A DNA stretch of 64,000 nucleotides from Dysgonomonas gadei ATCC BAA-286 (GCF_000213555.1 NZ_GL891991.1:29987-93986); one strand, 5' to 3'. Positions 26,640 through 35,550 are shown, numbered from the stretch's first letter. Numbers and translations: made by a program. Notes: generated from the letters alone by a model not told the origin.

Positions 26640-27638
26640 ATGCCTAAAGTTTCCATACTGATGCCTGTTTATAATGCCGGACAATACTTGTCGCAGGCCA
26701 TAGACAGCATACGCTCCCAGAGCTTTAAGGATTGGGAACTGATACTAGTCAATGACGGCTCTACAGACGATAGTGAAGCAATCATATGCAGCTATAATGA
26801 CAACAGGATATACTATGCAAAGAACCCTGTAAATCTGGGATTGATAAAGACGCTCAATAAAGGGATCGACCTATGTGGAGGTGAATACATCGCCCGTATG
26901 GACGCGGATGATATCTCTCTTACCGAACGACTGAGAATACAGGCAAACTTTCTGGATACTCATCCCGGTTATCTGATGTGTGGGACTAACGCCTCCGTTA
27001 TCAACAATAAGGGTGAGAGAACCGGAAAAATAAGAAATCTGCAGGATAATGATTTTTTGCAAATCAATCTTTTATTCTCTCCGCCGTTTATTCATCCTAC
27101 TGTAATGATTCGCCGTGAAGTGTTGGAGAAGAACAGGTATGATGAAGCATATAAGCATGTGGAAGACTACGAACTCTGGTGCCGGATAGCAAAACAGGGA
27201 AAGATCGCTAACCTGAAAGACGAGTTGTTTGCTTATCGCTGGCATGACAGCAACGTATCCGTACTGAATAACAAGATACAGGATAGACTGAAAGATAAGA
27301 TTATCTCTGATGAACTGGGATCATTGGATATTGTACCTGCCGGGCAGGAGTTGTATTGCCACAAGGTAACTTTCCGGCTATATAGCATGGGAAACCGTCA
27401 AGAGGTATCCGTTTCACAGTTGAATGACGTTTCTGCTTGGTTTTCGAAACTTATACGGAAAAATGGGGAAACGGGCAGATACAACGGGGATGATCTGATC
27501 GCGTTTCTTTGGGCTCGTTGGATTGTTCTTTGTATATCCCAGAAGAAGTACATGAGAATGATACCTCCATTTGCTTCACTAAAACCATCTGTATTTATAA
27601 AATTATTGAAACTTATACTATTCTTAAAGAATAAATGA
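26640..27638 (+). CDS. family 2 glycosyltransferase
   Basis: 332 aa with a GT-A fold: VSILMPVYNAGQYLSQAIDSI at the N-terminus, the LVNDGSTDDS nucleotide-binding loop around residue 40, the metal-binding RMDADD motif near 88, and VEDYELWCRIAKQGK near 175. It transfers a sugar from a nucleotide donor to a lipid-linked or surface glycan. It lies between the flippase (4 bp gap) and licD (4-bp ATGA overlap). Donor and acceptor are not readable. Confidence 0.92.
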   Translation: MPKVSILMPVYNAGQYLSQAIDSIRSQSFKDWELILVNDGSTDDSEAIICSYNDNRIYYAKNPVNLGLIKTLNKGIDLCGGEYIARMDADDISLTERLRIQANFLDTHPGYLMCGTNASVINNKGERTGKIRNLQDNDFLQINLLFSPPFIHPTVMIRREVLEKNRYDEAYKHVEDYELWCRIAKQGKIANLKDELFAYRWHDSNVSVLNNKIQDRLKDKIISDELGSLDIVPAGQELYCHKVTFRLYSMGNRQEVSVSQLNDVSAWFSKLIRKNGETGRYNGDDLIAFLWARWIVLCISQKKYMRMIPPFASLKPSVFIKLLKLILFLKNK

Positions 27639-28441
27639 ACGAAACCGAAGATTTAAAAGCAATATACAATCCTGAAGGTTCTGAATTAAGGACATTACAG
27701 TTGAAGATGCTCGATATACTTGTTGTAGTAACAGATATCTGCGACAAACATAATCTGCCATATTGGGTTAGTGGGGGAACGTTACTGGGGGCTATCCGTC
27801 ACGGAGGGTTTATCCCGTGGGATGATGATATTGACATAGAGCTGCTTCGCCCCGATTATCTGAAGCTGCTAAGGATTTTGCCCAAGGAACTGCCGGATAA
27901 TCTCTATTTGCAAACACCAAAAGAGAAAAGCTACAGACTACTTTTTTCCAAAGTAAGGGACAGGTATTCTATTGTACATTCCGAAGAAGAGGATATGGCA
28001 AGGTATAAGGAAAAGGGAATTTTTATTGATATTTTTTCTGAGGAGAGAAGCTACAGATGGATGAAGAATATTGTAGATTTCTTTTATGGCAGGGCTTTCA
28101 GGCGATTGAAAAGAGGCCGGCCGTTCCATTCATTAAAGTTCTTCTATGAATATGCCACTTCGTTAGTCTTATATCCTATAGGGGTCCTGCTTATATGGAT
28201 TGCCAGAGGAATATGTGCTATTACCAAACCGGATAATATATTACATAGCTATGGCATAGGGAACTCAACCAACCATAATGCCAGATATATGTTCCCTGTG
28301 GAAAAGGTCACATTCGAAGGCAAGGAGTTTTCCGCCCCGAAAGAAGTGGATACATACTTGAGAAAACAATACGGAGATTATATGACCGTTCCCCCTAAGG
28401 AGAAGCGTTCCACACATTTCTTAAAGGTAGAATATCTCTGA
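27635..28441 (+). CDS. LicD-family phosphotransferase
   Basis: 268 aa. The family signature WVSGGTLLGAIRHGGFIPWD, then DDIDIELLR, lies at about residues 45-75, containing the likely catalytic acidic residues of the nucleotidyltransferase-like fold. LicD proteins attach phosphocholine, or in other bacteria ribitol- or glycerol-phosphate, to surface glycans. It is coupled to the GT2 gene by a 4-bp overlap, so it probably decorates the glycan made here. No licABC choline genes are visible, so the group added is open. Confidence 0.9.
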   Translation: MNETEDLKAIYNPEGSELRTLQLKMLDILVVVTDICDKHNLPYWVSGGTLLGAIRHGGFIPWDDDIDIELLRPDYLKLLRILPKELPDNLYLQTPKEKSYRLLFSKVRDRYSIVHSEEEDMARYKEKGIFIDIFSEERSYRWMKNIVDFFYGRAFRRLKRGRPFHSLKFFYEYATSLVLYPIGVLLIWIARGICAITKPDNILHSYGIGNSTNHNARYMFPVEKVTFEGKEFSAPKEVDTYLRKQYGDYMTVPPKEKRSTHFLKVEYL

Positions 28442-28446
28442 TATTA

Positions 28447-29709
28447 TCAGATACCCATCTCTTTAAATAACTTCGCTTCGCGTTGTTTGGCCTTCTCTAT
28501 CGAAGCCGGATTCTTCGAATCAATACCGTATTTGGCTGGGGCAGGTATAATCAGCTTTGTCCCGAGTGCGATATTATTCGCGTTTTTGATAACGCTCTTG
28601 TTTTCTTCATAGATATAGACCCAAAAAGATTTATGACCGTAGTATCCCAGTGCTATGTTCCGAAGAGTATGACCACTTCGTATAGTTTCTGTAGCCAGAG
28701 GTTTGGAAGAATCTTTAACCGGCTGGGCGGTAACCTTTACGTCTTCATTCTTTGGCTCGGTTTTCGGCATTTTTGTTTCCTGCTGAGGCTCTTTCTTTGT
28801 TTCCTGAGCAATGCCTTGTATTTGTGTCGAATCTTGTTTCTGCGCCAGTGAATCGACTGGTGATTTCTTATCAAAAACAATTACTACTTTTTTGCTCTTA
28901 TCCACAGGAGGTTGTCCTGTTAAAAATCCTGCCAGTTCCTGAAAATAGTATCCGCCAATAGCAAACGCCGCTAAAATAAGAAGTATAACAAAAGCCAAAG
29001 AGATAAAGCGTCTGCGCTTAGACTTCTTTCTGTGATTGTAGAACATAGACTCAATGTCTGTACTGGCAGAAGGAGTCTTGAAGGGCGCAACTGTTTCTTC
29101 ATGAATTATTCCGGGAGCGTTTGCTACGGTGTTTTCTTCTTCGGTATCTATTTCAGCCTCTGCTTTAGCTTCTGTTATGGCAGACTCTGCTTCTGCCTCG
29201 GTTTCTATCTCCGGATCAGGAGTTCCTTCTACTATTTCATTTGCTTCGATAGCTTTTTCCGCTGATTCCTCAGGAACATTGATATATTCTGTAATTTCTT
29301 CTTCGATGGAGCTTGTATCAGTGCTATCGTCCAGCTCTTCGGTAATATCCTCTTCGGTTTCGCTTTCTACATTTTCGAAAGAAACCCCATCTTCAAGGAC
29401 AACACTCTCGAAATGAGCGAAAGGTTTATTGATAGCTTCTTTTAGTGATTTATCAGGCGTGAAGCTAAGTTTGTAATGAGCCGGAATCTCAATAGCCTCC
29501 CCTGTATTCACATCCACACTTTTACGTGCGTTCACCTTAACCAGTTTAAATACACCGAAGTCCTTTATCCGTACCGAATCATTGCTCTCTATACTCACTG
29601 AGATAACAGCAATTAGTTCACGTAGAAAAGTTTCCGCCTCCTTTTTCGCTATTCCCTGTTTTTTTGCCAGAAGGTCAATTAAATCCTGTAGACTAAGCCG
29701 TTCATTCAT
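28447..29709 (-). CDS. HU-like DNA-binding domain fused to membrane span and LysM domain
   Basis: 420 aa. Residues 1-95 form an HU/IHF-like domain (LSLQDLIDLLAKKQGIAKKEAETFLRE, IKDFGVFKLVKVNARKS). A strongly acidic Glu-rich linker (about 105-215), a basic stretch (HRKKSKRRR), one membrane helix (about 240-262), a Lys/Gln/Pro linker and a LysM domain (about 345-395) follow. The order implies DNA binding inside and peptidoglycan binding outside. It overlaps the preceding HU gene by 8 bp. Function is not established here. Confidence 0.82.
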   Translation of the reverse strand: MNERLSLQDLIDLLAKKQGIAKKEAETFLRELIAVISVSIESNDSVRIKDFGVFKLVKVNARKSVDVNTGEAIEIPAHYKLSFTPDKSLKEAINKPFAHFESVVLEDGVSFENVESETEEDITEELDDSTDTSSIEEEITEYINVPEESAEKAIEANEIVEGTPDPEIETEAEAESAITEAKAEAEIDTEEENTVANAPGIIHEETVAPFKTPSASTDIESMFYNHRKKSKRRRFISLAFVILLILAAFAIGGYYFQELAGFLTGQPPVDKSKKVVIVFDKKSPVDSLAQKQDSTQIQGIAQETKKEPQQETKMPKTEPKNEDVKVTAQPVKDSSKPLATETIRSGHTLRNIALGYYGHKSFWVYIYEENKSVIKNANNIALGTKLIIPAPAKYGIDSKNPASIEKAKQREAKLFKEMGI

Positions 29710-29992
29710 TTACTTCCAGATTTTTAAGGTTATCTTTTATTGTTTGTCCGGGACGAAATGCCAATGAGATTTTAGGAGGAACAAGGAAACGCTGTTTTGA
29801 TACAGGGTTAACGGATATCCGTTCTCCTTTTTTCTTTGTTTCAAAAAGACCGAACCCCTGAATATTAATAGAGTTCCCATCTTCAAGATTGCTATTAATT
29901 ATGGAAACAGTAGCTTCCAATACTTCGGAAGTCTGTCGTTGAGTCCACCCTAACCGTTTAGCCAATGCAGCTATTAATTCCTGGTTTGTCAT
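29702..29992 (-). CDS. HU-family DNA-binding protein
   Basis: 96 aa. NQELIAALAKRLGWTQRQTSEVLEATVS then INIQGFGLFETKKKGERISVNPVSKQ is the bacterial histone-like fold; the length is right for HU/IHF. It would bend and compact DNA. It lies 17 bp after rimO and shares an ATGAATGA overlap with the HU-LysM gene, so the two HU-type proteins are coupled. Confidence 0.92.
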   Translation of the reverse strand: MTNQELIAALAKRLGWTQRQTSEVLEATVSIINSNLEDGNSINIQGFGLFETKKKGERISVNPVSKQRFLVPPKISLAFRPGQTIKDNLKNLEVNE

Positions 29993-30009
29993 AGCATTTG
30001 TATTTAGAT

Positions 30010-31305
30010 TTAAATCACTTCTCCATATAGATCGAATGGCTGGGCACCCGTTATCCTGACATTGTAAAAGTCCCCAATATTAAGCATTTTATTTTTCTTA
30101 ATCAATACTTCAGGATCTACTTCGGGCGAATCATACTCAGTACGGCCGATATAATAGTCTGATTCTTCCCTGTCTACAATTACTTTAAGGGTATTACCTA
30201 TCTTCTGTTCATTAATATCAAGAGCTATCCGTTCTTGCAAAGCCATCAGGACATCCATCCGTTCCTGTTTTACCGCATCTGATATTTCATCCCTGTAGTG
30301 CGCATAGGCATACGTTCCGTCTTCATGTGAATAAGGGAATGCACCCATTCTATCGAAGCGTACATCCTTTACAAATTGGAGCAGTTCCTCAAAGTCCTTA
30401 TGCGATTCTCCCGGATGCCCTACCATAAGAGTGGTGCGGATATGAATACCGGGAACTTCTTCCCTGATACGCTTTATCAGGTTATATGTCTGCTCTTTCG
30501 TAATATTGCGGCGCATCTTTTTCAGCATATTGTCGCTGATATGTTGTAGCGCTATATCTAAATATTTGCACACATTCTCATTATTTCGCATCACCGGTAA
30601 CAGGTCGTAAGGGAAATTCGCCGGATATGCATAATGCAAACGGATCCATTCCACGCCTTCAATCTTTGCTATGCGATCAATCAATTCCGGTAGCTTCGCC
30701 TGCTTGTAATTGTCCAAACCGTAATATGACAAATCCTGTGCGATAACCTGAAACTCCTTTACACCGGAAGCAACCAGATGCCTGACCTCTTCCTCTACTT
30801 CTTCTATCTGCCTGGACTGATGCTTTCCTGTCATAATCGGGATAGAACAATAGGAACAGGCACGGTTACAGCCTTCCGAAATTTTCAGATAAGCGTAATG
30901 TGAAGGAGTGGTTATGTTGCGTTCCAGCGCCAACTCCTTATGATATGATTTACCCAAATCAGAGATGAGGGCTTTCCATCCAAATTTCCCGTAAAAGCTG
31001 TCTACTTCGGGTATTTCGGCCTTCAATTCCTCCATATACCTGTCGGTAAGGCAGCCCATTACAAACAACTTATTCAGTTTTCGCTCTTTTTTAGCCTCTG
31101 CAAACTCAAGAATCATATTGATAGATTCTTCCTTTGCATCACCTATAAAGCCACATGTATTTATAACTACGATTTCTCCTTCCGACTTATCCGGATCATG
31201 TTTTACAGTGTAGCCGTTTGCCAACAATTGTTTCATCAATAACTCGGAGTCTACCAGATTTTTAGAACAACCAAGCGTGATGACATCTATTCTGTTTTTC
31301 TTCAT
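30010..31305 (-). CDS. rimO: ribosomal protein S12 methylthiotransferase RimO
   Basis: 431 aa. N-terminal UPF0004 domain (VITLGCSKNLVDSE) with Cys for a first Fe-S cluster, radical-SAM motif CNRACSYCSIP near residue 148 and a C-terminal TRAM domain (from about 370). RimO adds a methylthio group to the universally conserved Asp of S12. The GCSKNLVDSE signature and the length separate it from MiaB. It follows ftsY by 3 bp in a translation-related run. Confidence 0.96.
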   Translation of the reverse strand: MKKNRIDVITLGCSKNLVDSELLMKQLLANGYTVKHDPDKSEGEIVVINTCGFIGDAKEESINMILEFAEAKKERKLNKLFVMGCLTDRYMEELKAEIPEVDSFYGKFGWKALISDLGKSYHKELALERNITTPSHYAYLKISEGCNRACSYCSIPIMTGKHQSRQIEEVEEEVRHLVASGVKEFQVIAQDLSYYGLDNYKQAKLPELIDRIAKIEGVEWIRLHYAYPANFPYDLLPVMRNNENVCKYLDIALQHISDNMLKKMRRNITKEQTYNLIKRIREEVPGIHIRTTLMVGHPGESHKDFEELLQFVKDVRFDRMGAFPYSHEDGTYAYAHYRDEISDAVKQERMDVLMALQERIALDINEQKIGNTLKVIVDREESDYYIGRTEYDSPEVDPEVLIKKNKMLNIGDFYNVRITGAQPFDLYGEVI

Positions 31306-31308
31306 TTC

Positions 31309-32262
31309 TTATTCTCCAAAGAGACTGTTGACAAACTCGCGACGGCGAAATACCTGAAGATCGTCAATACCCTCTCCTAAACCTATATATTTTACCGGTA
31401 TCTTGAACTGATCGGAAATACCGATTACGACACCTCCTTTTGCCGTACCGTCCAGTTTGGTAATAGCCAAAGCTGTAACGTCGGTAGCAGCAGTAAACTG
31501 TGTAGCCTGTTCGAACGCGTTCTGTCCGGTAGAGCCGTCGAGTACAAGTAGTACCTCATGCGGTGCTCCCGGAACTATCTTATCCATCACTTTCTTTATT
31601 TTTGAAAGCTCGTTCATCAAACCGATTTTGTTGTGGAGCCGTCCTGCTGTATCTATTATTACAACATCGGCATTGTTCGATTTAGCAGAACTTAATGTAT
31701 CAAAAGCCACAGAAGCCGGATCGGAACCCATTGCCTGTTTTATGACCGGAACACCTACACGCTCGCCCCAGATAACCAGTTGCTCAACGGCTGCGGCGCG
31801 GAATGTATCGGCTGCACCAAGGTAGACGGACTTGCCTGCTTTCTTGAACTGATTTGCCAGCTTGCCGATTGTAGTTGTTTTACCAACACCATTAACTCCG
31901 ACAACCATTATTACATATGGTTTTGCTGTTTCCGGAACAGAGAAATCATCATTATCTACGGCATTATTTTCAGTCAATAAATCAGCGATTTCTTCCCGCA
32001 GTATATTTTTCAACTCTTTGTCGTCTACATACTTATCCTTTGCTGCCCGTTTTTCGATACGTTCGATAATCTTCAATGTAGTGTTTACCCCTACATCGGA
32101 CATGATCAACACTTCTTCGAGTTGATCGAGTACATCATCGTCTACTTTCGATTTTCCGGCAATAACACGTGATAGTTTGGAAAACATTGACTCTTTAGTC
32201 TTTTCCAATCCTTTATCAAGCGTTTCCTTTTTTTGTTTCGAAAAGAAATCAAATAATCCCAT
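31309..32262 (-). CDS. ftsY: signal recognition particle receptor FtsY
   Basis: 317 aa. A short N domain (to about 95) and a GTPase G domain with GVNGVGKTTTIGKLA (P-loop), DTFRAAAVEQL, DTAGR and TKLDGTAKGG. It docks SRP-ribosome complexes at the membrane. It lacks the long acidic A domain of E. coli FtsY, normal for Bacteroidota. A separate promoter and the upstream terminator suggest it starts its own transcript with rimO and the HU genes. Confidence 0.97.
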   Translation of the reverse strand: MGLFDFFSKQKKETLDKGLEKTKESMFSKLSRVIAGKSKVDDDVLDQLEEVLIMSDVGVNTTLKIIERIEKRAAKDKYVDDKELKNILREEIADLLTENNAVDNDDFSVPETAKPYVIMVVGVNGVGKTTTIGKLANQFKKAGKSVYLGAADTFRAAAVEQLVIWGERVGVPVIKQAMGSDPASVAFDTLSSAKSNNADVVIIDTAGRLHNKIGLMNELSKIKKVMDKIVPGAPHEVLLVLDGSTGQNAFEQATQFTAATDVTALAITKLDGTAKGGVVIGISDQFKIPVKYIGLGEGIDDLQVFRRREFVNSLFGE

Positions 32263-32342
32263 AGATTTTATTCTTCTGATTATATAGATAAAAATAAATC
32301 AATCTCTTAAGCCTTGGGGCTGCCCGGTATTTTTACCTTCTG

Positions 32343-32350
32343 CAAAGCTA
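32343..32350 (-). promoter_or_regulatory. ftsY -7 box
   Basis: Minus strand TAGCTTTG, followed by C, fits TAnnTTTG 80 bp before the ftsY ATG and just downstream of the preceding terminator. Confidence 0.5.
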
Positions 32351-32362
32351 CGAAATGGATAA

Positions 32363-32400
32363 TAAAAAACCTCCCTGCATAAGAATGAAGGAGGCGTTTT
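32363..32400 (-). terminator. terminator of rpmB-rpmG-DUF4295
   Basis: Minus strand CCTCC-N15-GGAGG followed by TTTTTTATT, located 18 bp after the DUF4295 stop and before ftsY. Confidence 0.65.
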
Positions 32401-32417
32401 AAATATTTTTAACAAGA

Positions 32418-32579
32418 CTATTTTGCGAAATAATCTTTTACTGATTCGTTTGGAACCATTTCTTCTTTAAATGTGTAAGCGCCTGTTTTAGGAGACTTTA
32501 CCATTTTGATTACTTTAGCATAGTTACGACCGTCTTTTGCTGATGGGTCACGATAACCTGCGACTGTTTTCTTTGCCAT
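32418..32579 (-). CDS. DUF4295 small basic protein
   Basis: 53 aa, starting MAKKTVAGYRDPSAKDGRNY and ending VKDYFAK. It matches the short DUF4295 family that is found beside rpmG and rpmB in Bacteroidota. It lies 13 bp after rpmG on the same strand and is followed by a terminator, so it belongs to the ribosomal protein operon. Basic composition and context suggest a ribosome-associated role; none is established. Confidence 0.88.
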   Translation of the reverse strand: MAKKTVAGYRDPSAKDGRNYAKVIKMVKSPKTGAYTFKEEMVPNESVKDYFAK

Positions 32580-32592
32580 GGTTTATGTTGTT

Positions 32593-32781
32593 TTACTTGA
32601 TTTCTTTATGTACAGTTACTCTTTTCAATATAGGATTGTACTTTTTCAGCTCCAATCTCTCTGTAGTATTCTTTCTGTTCTTAGTCGTAATATAACGGGA
32701 TGTGCCCGGCATACCACTGGCTTTGTGCTCTGTGCACTCCATTATCACCTGGATTCTGTTTCCTTTTGCTTTCTTAGCCAT
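32593..32781 (-). CDS. rpmG: 50S ribosomal protein L33
   Basis: 62 aa. MAKKAKGNRIQVIMECTEHK, TSRYITTKNRKNTTERLELKK and NPILKRVTVHKEIK match bacterial L33 in length and motif. Only one Cys is present, so this is the zinc-free (C-minus) type. It lies between rpmB (17 bp) and DUF4295 (13 bp). Confidence 0.97.
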   Translation of the reverse strand: MAKKAKGNRIQVIMECTEHKASGMPGTSRYITTKNRKNTTERLELKKYNPILKRVTVHKEIK

Positions 32782-32798
32782 TTCCTGTTCCTCCTAAA

Positions 32799-33038
32799 TT
32801 AAGCGTTTAAATAACCATCTGCGGCCGCTCTTTTGATTGCAGCGTCCAATCCAATTTTATTGATTGTACGAAGGCCTGCAGCTGAAACATTCAGGCTAAC
32901 CCAACAATCTTCTTCTACCCAGTAGAATTTCTTTTTAAAAAGATTGACATTAAATTTTCTCTTTGTCTTTCTATTAGAGTGAGAAACATTATTGCCAACC
33001 ATAGCTTTTTTTCCTGTAATTTGACAAATCTTGGACAT
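32799..33038 (-). CDS. rpmB: 50S ribosomal protein L28
   Basis: 79 aa. Starts MSKICQITGKKAMVGNNVSHSN and continues with KRKFNVNLFKKKF and VNVSAAGLRTI-like VSLNVSAAGLRTINKIG, the L28 signature. First gene of the rpmB-rpmG-DUF4295 operon, with a consensus promoter about 60 bp upstream. Confidence 0.97.
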   Translation of the reverse strand: MSKICQITGKKAMVGNNVSHSNRKTKRKFNVNLFKKKFYWVEEDCWVSLNVSAAGLRTINKIGLDAAIKRAAADGYLNA

Positions 33039-33093
33039 CGCTATTGTGTTTTATATGTTTATTTTTATATTATATCCTATCCAAATCGGGATG

Positions 33094-33124
33094 CAAATTT
33101 AGTCATATTTTTCAAACCTACAAA
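33094..33124 (-). promoter_or_regulatory. consensus promoter of the rpmB operon
   Basis: Minus strand: TTTG (33124-33121), 19-nt spacer, TAAATTTG (33101-33094). This matches the Bacteroidota -33/-7 consensus and spacing. Confidence 0.7.
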
Positions 33125-33609
33125 TATTTATATCGTTAAAGTTCTTTTTATTTCCAGTTTCGGCTCAACTAATCCTCTTAATGTGATTACTATAAACTAT
33201 TTTTGATTAATTTTGCCGGAGGACTACTGCTTAGGATACAGGCAGATAGGGCAAAAACATGAAATAGAGGATTTTAGCCATTGATCTCATTCACATTTAT
33301 TAACCGTATATAGTTAAAACCTGACACATCTGACAGTTTTTGGACTATTTCTGTACTGTCATTTTTACATCCATTAATCATATATAGTTAAAAGGCAACA
33401 GTTTTTTTAGCTATTAGCTTTTAGCCGTTAGCCTTCTTCTCGTATCTTGTCTACTCGTATCTCATTTAACTTATTACTTATCCCAATATATCAAAGAACT
33501 ATAAGCTAACAGCTATCCATATAGATAAACTTTCTGCATAAAAACACATATTTCGTACGTTTGCCCTTATAGGCAGACGCCTTTATTCATATTTGGCAAA
33601 TAATATTTG
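33125..33609. other. repeat-mosaic intergenic region
   Basis: No gene seen. It contains the TGTCA-type repeat copy B on minus (33299-33350), a partial copy (about 33353-33395, ACTGTCATTTTT...ATATAGTTAAAA), AGCTA words (33408-33432), the reverse complement of the GAGATACGAGTAGACAAG block (about 33437-33466) and the reverse complement of the TTTATCTATAT block with AGCTGTTAGC and TTCTTTGATATATTGG (about 33481-33540). Confidence 0.6.
33299..33350 (-). repeat. dispersed TGTCA-N4-TGTCA-type repeat, copy B
   Basis: The minus strand matches 5583-5634 over its whole length with few changes (ACTGTCAGATGTGTCAGGTT, then an ACTATATA tail and TTAAT). Confidence 0.65.
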
Positions 33610-33617
33610 TATCTTTG
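33610..33617 (+). promoter_or_regulatory. -7 box abutting the epimerase start codon
   Basis: TATCTTTG ends 4 bp before ATG 33622. Transcription would start at or within about 2 nt of the start codon, i.e. a leaderless mRNA. It also rules out the in-frame TTG at 33607. Confidence 0.55.
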
Positions 33618-33621
33618 GCAT

Positions 33622-34635
33622 ATGAATAATAAACGTATACTCATCACAGGGGCCAGTGGCTTTATAGGCAGCTTCCTGGTCGAAAAGGCTTTGGAAAAAG
33701 GTTATGAAACCTGGGCCGGAATCCGCAAAAGCAGCAGTCGCGAATATTTGCAGGATACGCGTATTCAGTTTATAGACCTCCCCTTTCAAGATAAAGATAA
33801 ATTAACGGAGGACTTACGACACTTTGTGTCCGAACACGGGAAATTTGATTATATTATTCACAATGCCGGAGTCACAAAATGTTTAAATCCTAATGATTTC
33901 GACAAAGTTAACTTTCAATATACAGCTAACTTTATAGATGCACTCAAGGATGCGGATGCTGTTCCCGAAAAATTTATATTAATGAGCAGTCTCAGCGCAT
34001 ATGGACTTGGAGATGAAATTAATTATATTCCGTTAAGGATAACCGATGTCCCTAACCCCAATACGGCATACGGAAAAAGCAAACTTAAGGCCGAGATGTA
34101 TTTACAATCGACCAGTGATTTTCCATACATCATTTTGCGTCCAACAGGGGTATACGGTCCGCGCGAAAAGGATTATTTTTTGATGGTAAAGACTGTAAAA
34201 TCAGGATTGGATGTAGGTGCGGGATTCAGACCTCAACACCTGACTTTTATATATGTCAAAGACCTCGTCGATGCTGCGTTTCTCGGCTTAGAAAGCGACA
34301 TCCGAAACGGAGCTTATTTTGTTGCCGATGGAGATGTATATACCGATAAGGAATATACCCGGTTGGTAAAAGAATCTATAGGAAAAAAGCATGTGGTTAG
34401 CCTGAAGGTTCCTTTATGGTTATTAAGGGTAATCTCTTCCATGGCTGAAAATATATCCAGATTGACCAAGAAGCCATCAACCTTGAATAGGGATAAATAT
34501 AAAATAATGAAGCAACGCAACTGGGAATGCGACATAACCCCGCTTTCCAATGACCTCCGGTTTTCCCCAAAATACAATCTAAAGAAAGGTTTGGAAGAAT
34601 CCATAAAATGGTATAAAGAAAACGGCTGGTTATAA
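33622..34635 (+). CDS. NAD-dependent epimerase/dehydratase (extended SDR)
   Basis: 337 aa. Rossmann motif ITGASGFIGSFL at the N-terminus, HNAGVTK near 80, MSSLSAYG near 120, YGKSK (catalytic Tyr and Lys) near 150 and RPTGVYGPRE near 175. This is the extended SDR family that epimerises or dehydrates nucleotide sugars, or acts on flavonoid- and sterol-like substrates. The start at 33622 is fixed by the promoter box. No pathway neighbour identifies the substrate. Confidence 0.85.
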   Translation: MNNKRILITGASGFIGSFLVEKALEKGYETWAGIRKSSSREYLQDTRIQFIDLPFQDKDKLTEDLRHFVSEHGKFDYIIHNAGVTKCLNPNDFDKVNFQYTANFIDALKDADAVPEKFILMSSLSAYGLGDEINYIPLRITDVPNPNTAYGKSKLKAEMYLQSTSDFPYIILRPTGVYGPREKDYFLMVKTVKSGLDVGAGFRPQHLTFIYVKDLVDAAFLGLESDIRNGAYFVADGDVYTDKEYTRLVKESIGKKHVVSLKVPLWLLRVISSMAENISRLTKKPSTLNRDKYKIMKQRNWECDITPLSNDLRFSPKYNLKKGLEESIKWYKENGWL

Positions 34636-34785
34636 GTCGATTGCAAAATGATACGAGAGAAGAGTATTATTTGATAATAAACAAGTTTAAATTTGACTAT
34701 ATGCTACTTATTGTGTACATTTAAAGAATTCTTCAGAGGGAGAACCGATAGTATTTAATTCTTTAAACATTTAAATAGTAGATAT

Positions 34786-35550
34786 ATGTCATTATTTAAT
34801 TTAAAAGGAAGAGTTGCTGTGATAACAGGAGCATCTTCTGGTTTAGGAAAAAGATTTGCTCGTACGCTCGCTGAGCAAGGTGTGAATGTGGCAATAATTG
34901 CCCGCAGGATCGAGCGTCTGGAAGAAGATGCAAAGGACTTGAAGAAATTAGGGGTGGAATGCCTCCCTATCCAATGTGATGCAACCAAAGAGCAAGAAGT
35001 AATATCATCCATAAACCAAGCTATCCGGCATTTTGGTAAAATAGATATACTGGTAAACAATGCCGGTATTGCACTTGGGGGTAAAGCTGAGGATGTTTCA
35101 GGTGAAGACTTTAAGAAAGTAATGGATGTAAATGTCAACGGAGTATTCTATTTTGCCCGCGAAGCTGGTAAGAATATGATTGACAATAAGTATGGTCGCA
35201 TAATCAACGTATCATCGATGTACGGAAAGGTCGGAAATAAATTTAGCGCATGCCTTAGTTACCACACATCGAAAGGAGCTGTTGAGAACTTCACAAGAGC
35301 CCTGGCTGCGGAATGGGCAAAGTATAATATCACTGTAAATAATCTGGCTCCGGGCTTTTTTGACTCTGAAATGACAGGAGGATTTATCCACAATGATCAT
35401 TTTGTGAATTTTGTAAAAAACAGTACTTGTATGGAACGTACAGGCAGAACTGAGGAACTGGATAGTGCCTTGATATTTTTAGCTGCCGATGAATCAAGTT
35501 ATATTACCGGACAATCCATTTTCGTAGATGGCGGCTGGACGGCAATCTAA
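34786..35550 (+). CDS. SDR-family oxidoreductase
   Basis: 254 aa. TGASSGLG cofactor loop at residues 14-21, NNAG at 91-94, Ser143/144, Tyr159 and Lys163 catalytic residues, and C-terminal SSYITGQSIFVDGGW. The protein is similar in layout to gluconate 5-dehydrogenase and 3-oxoacyl-ACP reductases; neither can be chosen. It follows the epimerase gene by 150 bp with its own AT-rich leader. Confidence 0.85.
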   Translation: MSLFNLKGRVAVITGASSGLGKRFARTLAEQGVNVAIIARRIERLEEDAKDLKKLGVECLPIQCDATKEQEVISSINQAIRHFGKIDILVNNAGIALGGKAEDVSGEDFKKVMDVNVNGVFYFAREAGKNMIDNKYGRIINVSSMYGKVGNKFSACLSYHTSKGAVENFTRALAAEWAKYNITVNNLAPGFFDSEMTGGFIHNDHFVNFVKNSTCMERTGRTEELDSALIFLAADESSYITGQSIFVDGGWTAI

